Under the pieces are notes generated by a model, which did no database searches, was not told where the DNA came from, and saw only the letters and a list, made by a program, of their open reading frames with translations. The translations under genes were made by a program, and so were the position numbers. Of a stretch of DNA of 11,031 bases, positions 1 through 7,129 are shown one piece after another (position 1 is the first letter of the stretch; every line of letters starts with the position of its first letter). Source of the DNA: Candidatus Methanoperedens sp. (GTDB lineage Archaea; Halobacteriota; Methanosarcinia; Methanosarcinales; Methanoperedenaceae); the NCBI GenBank assembly GCA_023249275.1, contig JAHFCV010000071.1, positions 1-11,031 of the forward strand, read 5' to 3'.

Positions 1-400
1 CGGTTCCCCCGCCAAGACCGCATGTCACAAAAACCATATCCGCATTTCCCACCGCTTTCTCAATCGACGGCTTGGATTCCTGGGCTGCGTCCTGTCCTAT
101 CTGGGGAAGGCTTCCTGCGCCGAGCCCCCTTGTCCTGTTCCGTCCGATAAGGATTTTCCTGGGAACTTTAATGTTCAATAGATGCTGGGCATCTGTATTA
201 ACAGCAAATAATTCTGCCCCGACTATCCCTTCCTCAGCCATTCTCTGTATCGTATTCGAGCCTGAACCGCCGCAGCCGATTACCACAATATTTGTCCTTA
301 ATTCCTGTAAAATCTCTGCAAGTTCCTTATCCGTTTCCCCCGCAATAGGAATCGGGGATTCACCTGCTCTTGAAATTGCCTCTTTTATTATTGATTCCAT
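1..400 (-). CDS. ftsZ: Cell division GTPase FtsZ, N-terminal part (runs off the window)
   Basis: Tubulin-like GTPase that polymerises into the cytokinetic ring under the membrane at mid-cell. The 133 visible codons cover the nucleotide-binding half of the Rossmann-like domain: a glycine-rich loop GCGGSGSNT (residues 42-50), NTDAQ (68-72), the RGLGAGSLP segment (91-99) that binds the phosphates and switch region in FtsZ, and the start of the tubulin signature GLGGGT (128-133), cut at the window edge. The acidic/helical extension of about 35 residues before the glycine loop (MESIIKEAI...) is typical of euryarchaeal FtsZ. The ATG is preceded by GAGGAG with 8 nt spacing, which supports this start. 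It is the last visible gene of the cdc48-PRC-dtdA-ftsZ run, 24 nt behind dtdA, and no separate promoter is evident. FtsZ1 and FtsZ2 paralogues cannot be told apart from this fragment. Confidence 0.95.
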   Translation of the reverse strand, partial: MESIIKEAISRAGESPIPIAGETDKELAEILQELRTNIVVIGCGGSGSNTIQRMAEEGIVGAELFAVNTDAQHLLNIKVPRKILIGRNRTRGLGAGSLPQIGQDAAQESKPSIEKAVGNADMVFVTCGLGGGT

Positions 401-424
401 ACTTTTTCTCCTCGATCGTTTATA

Positions 425-1798
425 TTAATTCAATTTGATGGCTCTTTTATTTATTTCATATACCATCTCTGGATTTATAGTTTTTCCATCTATAATGACT
501 GATTCACCCCTGGCTAATCTCCCATAGAGAGGTCCTTCATGTACCCCGAAGGAACTTGCGAGCCTGGGGCTGAACTTTTTTTCTGTTATTTGCAATGTTC
601 CTTTATCAAGGCTGACATCAAAATGTTTTTTAATAATATCCAGGCATTCCCCGGTCAATTCCTGGGCTGCCAGCCTGGCGCAGCGATCATTCAGACCGAT
701 TATGACATGAGCCAGTCTGCCATCATCATATTCAATATAAGCAATATTATGGGTTGAGAGAAATTCCTTTAGCCTGTTCCTGTCAAGTTTTTCAGCTTCG
801 GATAAAAGTTCAGCATTTATCCGGGCGATTTTTACCTTCGGGCATATACAGTCCTGGCATGATGAAATTTCGCATTTTATGCCATCTGTAATCATAGCCT
901 TGCCTGATGGGCATATTTCCCTTACCCGTTTACGAAGCTGTAAACAAAACTCCCATGGTATTCCATCCATATCCTTTATGTCACTTTCTTTAAGCACCTC
1001 AAACCCGATACTTTCAATTATCTTCCGCAATTTTTCGCGCTGCTCCCCTTTCATGGATTTGCGGTCAAAATAAGCAAATTCCGCCCTCGATTTTACAAAC
1101 GCCTGGCGTACCATATTCTCATCCAGTTCATCAAGTACGTGGGACGGGAATATGTGCCCGAAAGTGATACCTGTGGAAAGAATCAGCCCTGTCTGTCTTG
1201 GGGCATAGTGCGTACCCCCGAAGCCAACAGCCACGGGTGAATCATCGTCTTTCAATAGCAGAATAGCATTTGCGACCATCCTGCCTGCAACCTCATCAAT
1301 CCACTGCGCCTCGCCGGAACCGATTTCAATGAAAACAGATGGGACTTCTATATCACTTGGTCCGTGATGCGTGCATTCAAGAGTAACTTCATATTCTTCA
1401 TTTTCAGCCAGCATTTTAAGGGAACGAAGCAGCGAGCGTACAGCCTGCGGCGCCGCAGGAGCAAGTTTTTTCTCGCTCCCTCCGAATTTCGCTTCATTAA
1501 CATTACCCGTAGAATGCACCGTAAGAATTGCTCTCCCGTCTTTGCTTCGGTGCTTGGATGCAAAAATTATGAGTTTTGCAGGATATCCCCACGCCATTAA
1601 TTTTTTATCCAGCCCATCCTGGAAAATAAGCGATTCACTTATTTCAACAATCCTGAAATCCTTATATTCAAAAACCGGACAACCGTTATCTGTATTTACA
1701 GGCTCCCATTTCCTGGAATTCAAAAGATTATTCTTGACGTTCCGGCTCACCCTGTCCTGGGTTGAACAGATAATATTAACCTTTGTTTCACCTTTCAA
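425..1798 (-). CDS. dtdA: D-aminoacyl-tRNA deacylase (DTD2/DtdA type) with C-terminal extension
   Basis: Hydrolyses D-amino acids wrongly attached to tRNA, a translation proofreading step in the cytoplasm. The N-terminal part of about 260 residues carries the DTD2 signatures: an IICSTQD start (9-15), CTHHGP (142-147), GGTHYAPR (194-201) and FGHIFPSH (213-220), whose histidines are the expected metal or catalytic ligands. The protein has 457 residues, well beyond the compact thermococcal form of about 270. The extra segment (about 260-457) holds a cysteine cluster (C296, C309, C314, C317, C319) and ends with a GPLYGRLARGESV segment (422-434) resembling the C-terminal motif of tRNase Z, from memory. 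The start is TTG, preceded by GAAGG about 8 nt upstream; no in-frame ATG lies near it, and the conserved first strand begins 8 residues later. It lies 39 nt after the PRC-barrel gene and 24 nt before ftsZ, so co-transcription is likely. Confidence 0.9.
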   Translation of the reverse strand: MKGETKVNIICSTQDRVSRNVKNNLLNSRKWEPVNTDNGCPVFEYKDFRIVEISESLIFQDGLDKKLMAWGYPAKLIIFASKHRSKDGRAILTVHSTGNVNEAKFGGSEKKLAPAAPQAVRSLLRSLKMLAENEEYEVTLECTHHGPSDIEVPSVFIEIGSGEAQWIDEVAGRMVANAILLLKDDDSPVAVGFGGTHYAPRQTGLILSTGITFGHIFPSHVLDELDENMVRQAFVKSRAEFAYFDRKSMKGEQREKLRKIIESIGFEVLKESDIKDMDGIPWEFCLQLRKRVREICPSGKAMITDGIKCEISSCQDCICPKVKIARINAELLSEAEKLDRNRLKEFLSTHNIAYIEYDDGRLAHVIIGLNDRCARLAAQELTGECLDIIKKHFDVSLDKGTLQITEKKFSPRLASSFGVHEGPLYGRLARGESVIIDGKTINPEMVYEINKRAIKLN

Positions 1799-1837
1799 AA
1801 CACTGCCTTCTAATACCGTATTCTGATTAGAATAAAT

Positions 1838-2101
1838 TTAATCAAAATCGCTGCCCGTTATCAGCTTTTTATCAACGATGGCATAATCCTTCGCTGCCCT
1901 GACCGCCCCGAACGGGATCATTACATAACCATTCTGGGTCTGGAATTTTGAAGTGTCCACCATGGATGTTGGTTTGACCACAAGATAGATTAAATCACCG
2001 CTGTGAGTATCCATAACTACATTGCTGGCAAATCCCAATTCTGATCCGTCGGTAAGCATTACCCTTTTATTAGTTAAATTTTTTGCAAGTATTTTTGCCA
2101 T
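1838..2101 (-). CDS. Single-domain PRC-barrel protein
   Basis: An 87-residue protein made of one PRC-barrel domain, a small beta-barrel that acts as a protein-interaction module. Visible features are the first strand pair (KRVMLTDGSELGFASNVVMD, about 13-32), the DLIYLVV strand (36-42), and the strand with the usual proline YVMIPFGAVRAA (59-70), followed by DYAIVD (72-77). It has no signal peptide or membrane segment, so it is probably cytoplasmic. The length fits the stand-alone archaeal PRC proteins common in Methanosarcinales and haloarchaea. It begins 17 nt after cdc48 with a modest GGGAT ribosome site and precedes dtdA and ftsZ. Haloarchaeal CdpB proteins are short PRC-barrel proteins that work with SepF and FtsZ in division, so a division role is worth considering here, but it rests on domain type and linkage alone. 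Otherwise it is a general PRC-barrel protein of unknown function. Confidence 0.88.
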   Translation of the reverse strand: MAKILAKNLTNKRVMLTDGSELGFASNVVMDTHSGDLIYLVVKPTSMVDTSKFQTQNGYVMIPFGAVRAAKDYAIVDKKLITGSDFD

Positions 2102-2118
2102 ATAAATCCCATCTTTTT

Positions 2119-4341
2119 TTACCTGTAACCTATATAAGACTTCTGTTCCTGTTTTGTCCCGCCCTTGAATTGTTCCTGAAGCTTCTCATAATATTCCAGC
2201 ATATCTTCAGCCAGTGCGGGTCTGACTTTCTTCAATGCATCCCTGAAATGTTTCATTTCTACTTTCTCGGTATCGAAATTCTCACGGAGAGCCAGCATTA
2301 CAGCTTCCCTGCACAGGGATTCCATATCAGACCCCACATAATTATCTGTAAGGTCAGCCAGTTCTTCGATATTCACGTCGTCCGAGCACGGGGTATTTTT
2401 GAGATGTATCTTGAATATTTCAATCCTTCCTTCCTTGGATGGCGGTCCTATAAACACCAGCCTGTCAAACCTGCCCGAACGAATAAGAGCCGGGTCAATT
2501 ATCTCAGGTCTGTTTGTCGCCGCGATTACCACCACGTTCTTTAATACTTCGACCCCGTCAAGTTCTGTAAGCAACTGGTTAATAACGCGTTCAGAGGTTT
2601 TTGAACCGAACTCCGTACCCCGTACAGGAGCAATCGCATCAAGTTCGTCAAGGAAGATTATGGACGGCGCAACCTGGCGCGCTTTCTTGAACACCTCGCG
2701 AATGGCTTTTTCCGATTCCCCTACCCATTTGGATAAGAGCTGCGGACCGCGCACGCTTATGAAATTGGCAGCACTCTCGGTTGCCACGGCTTTAGCAAGG
2801 AGCGTCTTTCCTGTCCCGGGGGGACCGTATAATAATATGCCTCTCGGAGGTCGGATGCTCATTTTCACAAATTTCTCGGAATGTTTAAGAGGCCATTCCA
2901 CAGCTTCTTTTAATTCCTGTTTTGCCTCATCCAGCCCGCCCACTTCATCCCACGCAACCCTTGGAATCTCAATCATCACTTCCCTCATTGCTGAAGGCTC
3001 AACCTCCTTGAGAGCTTCTTCAAAATCGTTGCCTGTGACTCGCATGCTTTCAAGTATCTCAACTGGAACAGCTTCCTCAAGTTTTATCTGGGGGAGATAT
3101 CGCCGGAGCGCTTTCATGGCTGCTTCCTTTGCGAGGGCTGATATGTCAGCCCCAACGAACCCGTGCGTCCTCTCCGAGATGTATTCAAGATTGACATCAT
3201 CTGAAAGCGGCATGCCCCGGGTGTGAATCTGGAATATTTCCATTCTCTCAAACCTGTCGGGGACACCAATTTCTATCTCGCGGTCAAACCTGCCAGGGCG
3301 GCGCAGCGCAGGGTCAATCGCATCGATGCGGTTCGTAGCGCCAATCACAACCACCTGTCCTCTTTCTTCAAGCCCGTCCATCATTGTAAGCAGTTGAGCC
3401 ACGACGCGCCGTTCCACTTCGCCGGTCACTTCTTCCCTTTTCGGGGCAATGGAATCAAGTTCGTCTATGAAAAGAATGGACGGAGCTTCCTTGTTTGCCT
3501 GCTCGAATATCTCCCTGAGCCTTTGCTCGCTCTCGCCGTAATACTTGCTCATTATCTCAGGACCCGCTATGGAAAAGAAATTAGCCCTGGATTCGTTTGC
3601 TACAGCCCTTGCTATCAGTGTCTTGCCAGTCCCGGGAGGACCGTACATCAGAACGCCTTTTGGCGGCTCGATACCCAGCCGCTCAAAGACTTCAGGGTGT
3701 TTCATGGGCAGTTCAATCATCTCGCGCAGGCGCTGGATCTCATCGCTTAAGCCTCCGATATCCTCGTAGGTTATCCCCGTCCCCGTGACATCCAGTACCA
3801 CGGGCTTCTCCCTGAGTTTTATTTCGGTCTTATCCGTGATTAGTACAACGCCCTCAGGTTCGGCTTCTATCGCAATCAAAGGGATCGCCTGTCCTGTTAC
3901 CACGCGCCCGAGGAAGGGGTGAGCCATGGTGCTCATGACGGGTATAATATCCCCTTTGCTGATTGGACGTTTCAATATCTGGCGTTTTACCGTCTCTTCG
4001 ACATCCCCTTTAAACTCAATCGGCGAGCCTTCGGGAGGCGCAAGCACTACCTTTTCTGCTGCGTTAACTTCAGCTTTTTTTATCCTTACGGTGTCGCCGA
4101 TGCCAACGTCGGCGTTCTGCCGTATAAAGCCATCAATGCGTATTATATTCTGTTCCCAGTCATTGCGGTCGGCGCGCCAGACTTTCGCTGACGTGCGTTT
4201 CTTCCCCTCAATTTCGATTATGTCTCCGGGCACAAGCTGTAAAACCATTAATGTATGCGGGTCAAGACGCGCTATTCCTCTTCCCGCGTCGTTCGGGTAT
4301 GCCTTTGCAACAGTTAGTTGTTTCCTGTCTTTTTCGTCCAT
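2119..4341 (-). CDS. Cdc48/VAT-family AAA+ ATPase (archaeal p97 homologue)
   Basis: Hexameric double-ring AAA+ unfoldase of 740 residues that extracts or unfolds proteins and can feed the archaeal 20S proteasome. The domain order is complete: N-terminal double-psi barrel (about 7-90), Cdc48 domain 2 (about 105-170), D1 ATPase with Walker A GPPGTGKT (234-241) and Walker B FIDELD (291-296), and D2 with a second GPPGTGKT (506-513) and FLDELD (563-568). The sensor GATN/AATN and GRFDR arginine-finger segments are present in both rings (about 334 and 350; 607 and 623). The C-terminus is GYR: the penultimate tyrosine recalls the proteasome-docking HbYX tripeptide, but glycine replaces the hydrophobic residue. 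The ATG start has GAGGGGAT about 7 nt upstream. It heads the candidate operon with the PRC-barrel protein, dtdA and ftsZ. Both ATPase sites look intact. Confidence 0.97.
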   Translation of the reverse strand: MDEKDRKQLTVAKAYPNDAGRGIARLDPHTLMVLQLVPGDIIEIEGKKRTSAKVWRADRNDWEQNIIRIDGFIRQNADVGIGDTVRIKKAEVNAAEKVVLAPPEGSPIEFKGDVEETVKRQILKRPISKGDIIPVMSTMAHPFLGRVVTGQAIPLIAIEAEPEGVVLITDKTEIKLREKPVVLDVTGTGITYEDIGGLSDEIQRLREMIELPMKHPEVFERLGIEPPKGVLMYGPPGTGKTLIARAVANESRANFFSIAGPEIMSKYYGESEQRLREIFEQANKEAPSILFIDELDSIAPKREEVTGEVERRVVAQLLTMMDGLEERGQVVVIGATNRIDAIDPALRRPGRFDREIEIGVPDRFERMEIFQIHTRGMPLSDDVNLEYISERTHGFVGADISALAKEAAMKALRRYLPQIKLEEAVPVEILESMRVTGNDFEEALKEVEPSAMREVMIEIPRVAWDEVGGLDEAKQELKEAVEWPLKHSEKFVKMSIRPPRGILLYGPPGTGKTLLAKAVATESAANFISVRGPQLLSKWVGESEKAIREVFKKARQVAPSIIFLDELDAIAPVRGTEFGSKTSERVINQLLTELDGVEVLKNVVVIAATNRPEIIDPALIRSGRFDRLVFIGPPSKEGRIEIFKIHLKNTPCSDDVNIEELADLTDNYVGSDMESLCREAVMLALRENFDTEKVEMKHFRDALKKVRPALAEDMLEYYEKLQEQFKGGTKQEQKSYIGYR

Positions 4342-4348
4342 TATTATA

Positions 4349-4420
4349 TCCCCTCAGATATATTATATTGATTTATACTTTTGTTACCTAATTGTATCCT
4401 TTAGATAAAAATATATCCCC
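4349..4420 (-). promoter_or_regulatory. Candidate promoter and ribosome binding site of the cdc48-PRC-dtdA-ftsZ run
   Basis: Read on the minus strand, the 179-nt gap before cdc48 holds a TATA-like TATATTTTTATC (4405-4416) preceded by a G-rich stretch, a second TATAAAT (4371-4377), and the GAGGGGAT ribosome site (4349-4356). The distal element would start transcription near 4385 and leave a leader long enough to include the ribosome site. The proximal one would start at about 4347 and lose it, so the distal element is preferred. It is inferred from spacing only. Confidence 0.45.
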
Positions 4421-4520
4421 CGCTATTTTCCGAAACAACCTCATGATTCTGTGAAGGGCTGCTCCATGCGTTAATTGAAGACCATATTTGACTGATTTTT
4501 CAATAAACCAGAAGAAGTAT

Positions 4521-5843
4521 TCACTTTTTTATTTTTACCGTCTCTCCTTTGCCCCCTTCGCCCATCACCATCTTCAACAAAGCAGCAGCCACCTCTCCCG
4601 AAGTATAATCTTCCTGGATAAGTTTCTCAACCAGATTAGTATATTCTCCCAGATGCCCGGCATCAACAATCCCTTTAACTTTTTCTAAAACCAGGTTTGT
4701 CCTGATCTCTTCAATATCACTGACAGAGGGAACTTTCTGGGCTATGATTTTCGTCTTTGTGAATTGTTGTATCTGCCTTATCCTGTATACCTCCCTGCCT
4801 GTCACAAAGTTAAACGCCCGCCCCGCTTTTCCAGCCCTGGCTGTTCTTCCTATTCTGTGCAAATAATATTCATCGTCCGGAGGTATATCATAATTGAACA
4901 CAGCCTCAATATCTCCCACATCTATTCCACGCGCTGCCACATCCGTTGCCACCAGGATCTCTATCTCTTTCCTTCTGAATTTAGACATAACGGTGTCCCT
5001 TTGCCTCTGCTGCAAATCCCCATGCAGCCCATCAGCGAGATATCCTCTTGCCTTGAGGGTTTCTACCAATTCATCCACGCGTCTTTTTGTATTGCAGAAC
5101 ACCAGTGATAATTTCAAATCGTTAAGATCGATCAAACGTGAAAGTACCTCAGGTTTTGCCTGCGATTTGACTTCATAATAAAATTGTTCAACCTCGGGAA
5201 CTGTCATTTCCTTATGTGCCAATTTTATCATTTGTGGCTTAGTTTGATACTTTTTCGTCAAATCCAGAATAGCACGGGACATGGTTGCAGAGAAGAGAAT
5301 GGTTTGTCTTTCTTTTGGGATTTTTCTCATAATTGTTTCAATGTCTTCCCTGAATCCCATGTCCAGCATTTCATCTGCTTCATCAAGTACGATTATTTTT
5401 ACGCCATCCATTCTCAATGTGCGTCGTTCCATATGATCCATGACGCGTCCGGGAGTGCCGATAATTATCTGTACACCTCTTCTTAGCGCTCTTATCTGGC
5501 GGTCAATAGGTTGTCCACCGTAAACCGGTAAGATCTCAATGCCCCGTTTATATTTTGAAAGCTTTTTCAATTCTTCCGATACCTGAATTGCCAGCTCTCT
5601 TGTGGGACATAAAATCACAGCCTGTACTCCCAAATTTTTCGGATCAATCCGTTCTAAAGTCGCAATTCCGAAGGCCGCAGTCTTCCCTGTCCCTGTTTGC
5701 GCCTGTCCGATGACATCTTTTCCTTCTAACATATAAGGAATAGATTGGATCTGGATTGGTGTGGCTTCTTCAAAACCCATATCCCTAACTGCCATCTGTA
5801 TCTCTTTTGATAATTTTAATTCTTTAAATGCTGGATTTTCCAT
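4521..5843 (-). CDS. DEAD-box ATP-dependent RNA helicase
   Basis: ATP-dependent RNA helicase that unwinds RNA duplexes or remodels ribonucleoproteins in the cytoplasm; archaeal members are often cold-induced and linked to ribosome assembly or RNA decay. All helicase motifs are present in 440 residues: Q motif around F6 to ATPIQ (28-32), motif I AQTGTGKT (48-55), PTRELA (80-85), TPGR (130-133), DEAD (154-157), SAT (185-187), RGID (305-308) and HRIGRTAR (329-336). After the second RecA domain (ending about 370) comes a short helical tail and a lysine-rich end, VKIKK. There is no long arginine/glycine tail or extra RNA-binding domain, so it is a compact CshA/DeaD-like form. The ATG has a strong AAGGGGGAT ribosome site 5 nt upstream. 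It is isolated, with 179 nt to cdc48 and an AT-rich promoter region upstream, and is probably monocistronic. Confidence 0.96.
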   Translation of the reverse strand: MENPAFKELKLSKEIQMAVRDMGFEEATPIQIQSIPYMLEGKDVIGQAQTGTGKTAAFGIATLERIDPKNLGVQAVILCPTRELAIQVSEELKKLSKYKRGIEILPVYGGQPIDRQIRALRRGVQIIIGTPGRVMDHMERRTLRMDGVKIIVLDEADEMLDMGFREDIETIMRKIPKERQTILFSATMSRAILDLTKKYQTKPQMIKLAHKEMTVPEVEQFYYEVKSQAKPEVLSRLIDLNDLKLSLVFCNTKRRVDELVETLKARGYLADGLHGDLQQRQRDTVMSKFRRKEIEILVATDVAARGIDVGDIEAVFNYDIPPDDEYYLHRIGRTARAGKAGRAFNFVTGREVYRIRQIQQFTKTKIIAQKVPSVSDIEEIRTNLVLEKVKGIVDAGHLGEYTNLVEKLIQEDYTSGEVAAALLKMVMGEGGKGETVKIKK

Positions 5844-5848
5844 GTGTA

Positions 5849-5914
5849 ATCCCCCTTCATGTGTTTGTTATCTTAATTAGTTCCACGTTAGTATGAATCT
5901 ATGCGGTATTTAAA
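5849..5914 (-). promoter_or_regulatory. Candidate promoter and leader of the DEAD-box helicase gene
   Basis: On the minus strand a TATA-like TTTAAATA (5907-5914) sits about 65-70 nt before the ATG, placing the transcription start near 5885 and giving a leader of roughly 40 nt. That leader contains the strong AAGGGGGAT ribosome site (5849-5857). An A-rich stretch lies just upstream of the TATA element. This is a sequence-pattern call. Confidence 0.45.
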
Positions 5915-6029
5915 AATGAACTTTTTTATTTTTTACTGTGGTGCGTCAAACATATATTACTTTTAAAATATTAAATTCCAACGCCGATAAGTTCCCGGTG
6001 CAGCCTAATCCAAAATGTTTTTCCCGCCC

Positions 6030-6125
6030 TTACCCGCCAGCAGCCCCGCTCACGACCGCCACCATCAACTTCTCGTTCTCTTCCCCTGCGCGCCTGAGTT
6101 TGGTTTCAAGCTCATCGAAACTGAG
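6030..6125 (-). pseudogene. Remnant A: 3' end of a type I restriction specificity gene (hsdS)
   Basis: On the minus strand the frame reads FDELETKLRRAGEENEKLM followed by VAVVSGAAGG and a TAA stop (6030-6032). This matches the C-terminal coiled coil and tail of HsdS, the DNA-recognition subunit of type I restriction-modification enzymes, whose usual ending is CDELEARL...SEKLMEAVV...LLAG. Only about 30 codons survive, without a start, target-recognition domain or ribosome site. The AAGG tail suggests a one-base slip relative to the usual LLAG ending. It shares the block TCAAGCTCATCG (plus strand 6106-6117) with remnants B and C. It lies about 55 nt beyond the end of the HEPN gene. Confidence 0.8.
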
Positions 6126-6159
6126 CAATAATGCAGATAAAATTTGGCAGTTCATCCTT

Positions 6160-6167
6160 AAAAAAAA
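6160..6167 (-). terminator. T8 tract downstream of the HEPN gene
   Basis: Eight consecutive A on the plus strand read as T8 on the minus strand, 13 nt after the HEPN stop codon. Archaeal intrinsic termination relies mainly on a U-tract and needs no hairpin, so this is a plausible end for the MNT-HEPN transcript. Confidence 0.5.
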
Positions 6168-6179
6168 CATTTATTCAAA

Positions 6180-6590
6180 TCATAACTTCTTATAGATAAT
6201 TACTCTCAATTTCTCTATAAGCACCAAAATATCTTTCCTTTTTCTTTCAAGATAATCGTCTTGGACGAAAAAACCATTATATGCTATCTTGTTTCTTACG
6301 ACACTCAAGTCATCGATGAGGGAGATTTCATGCCCTCTGAAATCCCCATAATTTTTCTCCAGGTACTCTATCAACTTTTTATGCGCCCCTTCTCCTTGAG
6401 TTTTATAGCCATCAAGAAGTAAAATCACCGTAATCAGCTCACGCAGAACTTCATAATAGTCCTTCACGACATGTGAGGTAAACTTCTTTGAATCAACGGT
6501 CTCTATCATTTCCAATGTGGTCTCCACCATTTTCAAGATGGATTTTGCTTTTTCCCTGTCGGGAGCTGTTTTTATTAAACCTTCTTCCAT
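6180..6590 (-). CDS. HEPN-domain protein, partner of the adjacent MNT protein (HepT-like, divergent active site)
   Basis: A 136-residue all-helical protein forming the downstream half of an MNT-HEPN pair. In the characterised HepT/MntA systems the HEPN protein is an RNase toxin that MNT silences by AMPylation. The HEPN core helix region is clear (EKAKSILKMVETTLEMIE, 13-30; ELITVILLLDGYKTQGEGAHKKLIEY, about 51-76), and the motif segment is VVRNKIAYNGFF (97-108). The usual R-x4-6-H motif has R99 and N100, but positions +5, +6 and +7 are Y, N and G, so the catalytic histidine is absent. The surrounding GYKTQGEGAH and RNKIAY segments look well conserved, so this may be a subfamily trait and not decay. 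The start is the ATG at 6588-6590, which overlaps the MNT stop as TGATG and indicates translational coupling; an in-frame TTG one codon earlier is less likely. Whether it is an active toxin is uncertain. Confidence 0.85.
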   Translation of the reverse strand: MEEGLIKTAPDREKAKSILKMVETTLEMIETVDSKKFTSHVVKDYYEVLRELITVILLLDGYKTQGEGAHKKLIEYLEKNYGDFRGHEISLIDDLSVVRNKIAYNGFFVQDDYLERKRKDILVLIEKLRVIIYKKL

Positions 6591-7129
6591 CAAAACACCT
6601 TCAGATATCCTTTCATGATCACTCCATTTATTATATTATTTTTCAATTCATTACTGAGTTCACCAAAGTCTTCACTGAAGAGCAGGTTGATATTTCTTTT
6701 TATTTTATTCTCAAAATCTGCAAGATCGAGTTTTCTTTCTTTACAGAGCAGGAACAAATCTATATCGCTTTCGATCGTATCTTCTCCTTTTGAAGCTGAG
6801 CCGAACAGAATTATAACATCTGGCATGCATTGGTTTTCGAGATGTTCTATTAAGCCCGATTGGTTAATAGTTATTATCGTATCTATTTTTTTAAAGAATC
6901 TGAACTCGGAGCTATCCATATTTGCCCAATAAACAGGATATGCAAATATCCTGTGTTTTTTTTTGATGATCAATCCTTCTTCAATCAGTTCATTCAAGTA
7001 CAGTTTAACGGATGTCGTTGCAAGAGATGTTATCCTGCCAATCTCCCTGAGTTGAAATCCTGCATCTTTCGGCATGGGATTTTCAAAAAATACTTTAAGT
7101 ACTTTCCATTTGTTATAATTTTGTAACAT
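6590..7129 (-). CDS. Winged-helix/minimal nucleotidyltransferase fusion (MNT antitoxin)
   Basis: A 179-residue protein with an N-terminal winged-helix DNA-binding domain (about 5-68; recognition region REIGRITSLATTSVKLYLNEL, wing IIKKKHRIFAYPV) and a C-terminal polymerase-beta-type minimal nucleotidyltransferase. Its catalytic signature is intact: LFGSASKGED (108-117) followed by SDIDLF (121-126), giving the paired aspartates D122 and D124. In related systems such domains AMPylate the HEPN partner and neutralise it; the fused winged helix suggests it also represses its own operon. The start is the ATG at 7127-7129; a TTG three codons upstream (7136-7138) is possible but lies within the operator-like repeats. 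A run of nine A (plus-strand T 6956-6964) encodes KKK at 56-58. The gene is coupled to HEPN through TGATG. No good ribosome site precedes the ATG, and the promoter spacing suggests a very short leader. Confidence 0.88.
   Translation of the reverse strand: MLQNYNKWKVLKVFFENPMPKDAGFQLREIGRITSLATTSVKLYLNELIEEGLIIKKKHRIFAYPVYWANMDSSEFRFFKKIDTIITINQSGLIEHLENQCMPDVIILFGSASKGEDTIESDIDLFLLCKERKLDLADFENKIKRNINLLFSEDFGELSNELKNNIINGVIMKGYLKVF

Larger units (their letters stand above)
5844..6179. other. Gene-free stretch between the helicase and HEPN genes
   Basis: This 336-nt interval holds the helicase promoter and leader (5849-5914), nothing recognisable in 5916-6029, the shortest hsdS-tail remnant (6030-6125), and a run of eight A at 6160-6167 that reads as T8 just after the HEPN stop. 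The base composition shifts from AT-rich near the helicase to GC-rich inside the hsdS remnant and back, which marks the remnant as foreign to its surroundings. Confidence 0.6.

Noticed and set aside
1371..1826. Plus-strand open frame opposite dtdA
   Set aside because: Its translation is low-complexity and Ser/Leu/Phe-rich, typical of the complement of a real gene; dtdA on the other strand has family motifs.
2399..4408. Long open frames on the plus strand opposite cdc48 (for example 2399-3226 and 3926-4408)
   Set aside because: They are antisense to strongly conserved cdc48 codons, their proteins show no recognisable domain, and no promoter or ribosome site supports them.
6956..6964. Run of nine T (A9 on the coding strand) in the MNT gene as a phase-variation switch
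   Set aside because: It encodes an ordinary KKK in the winged-helix wing and the frame is intact; a single homopolymer in an AT-rich gene is not evidence of switching, although it is a place where sequencing errors could occur.
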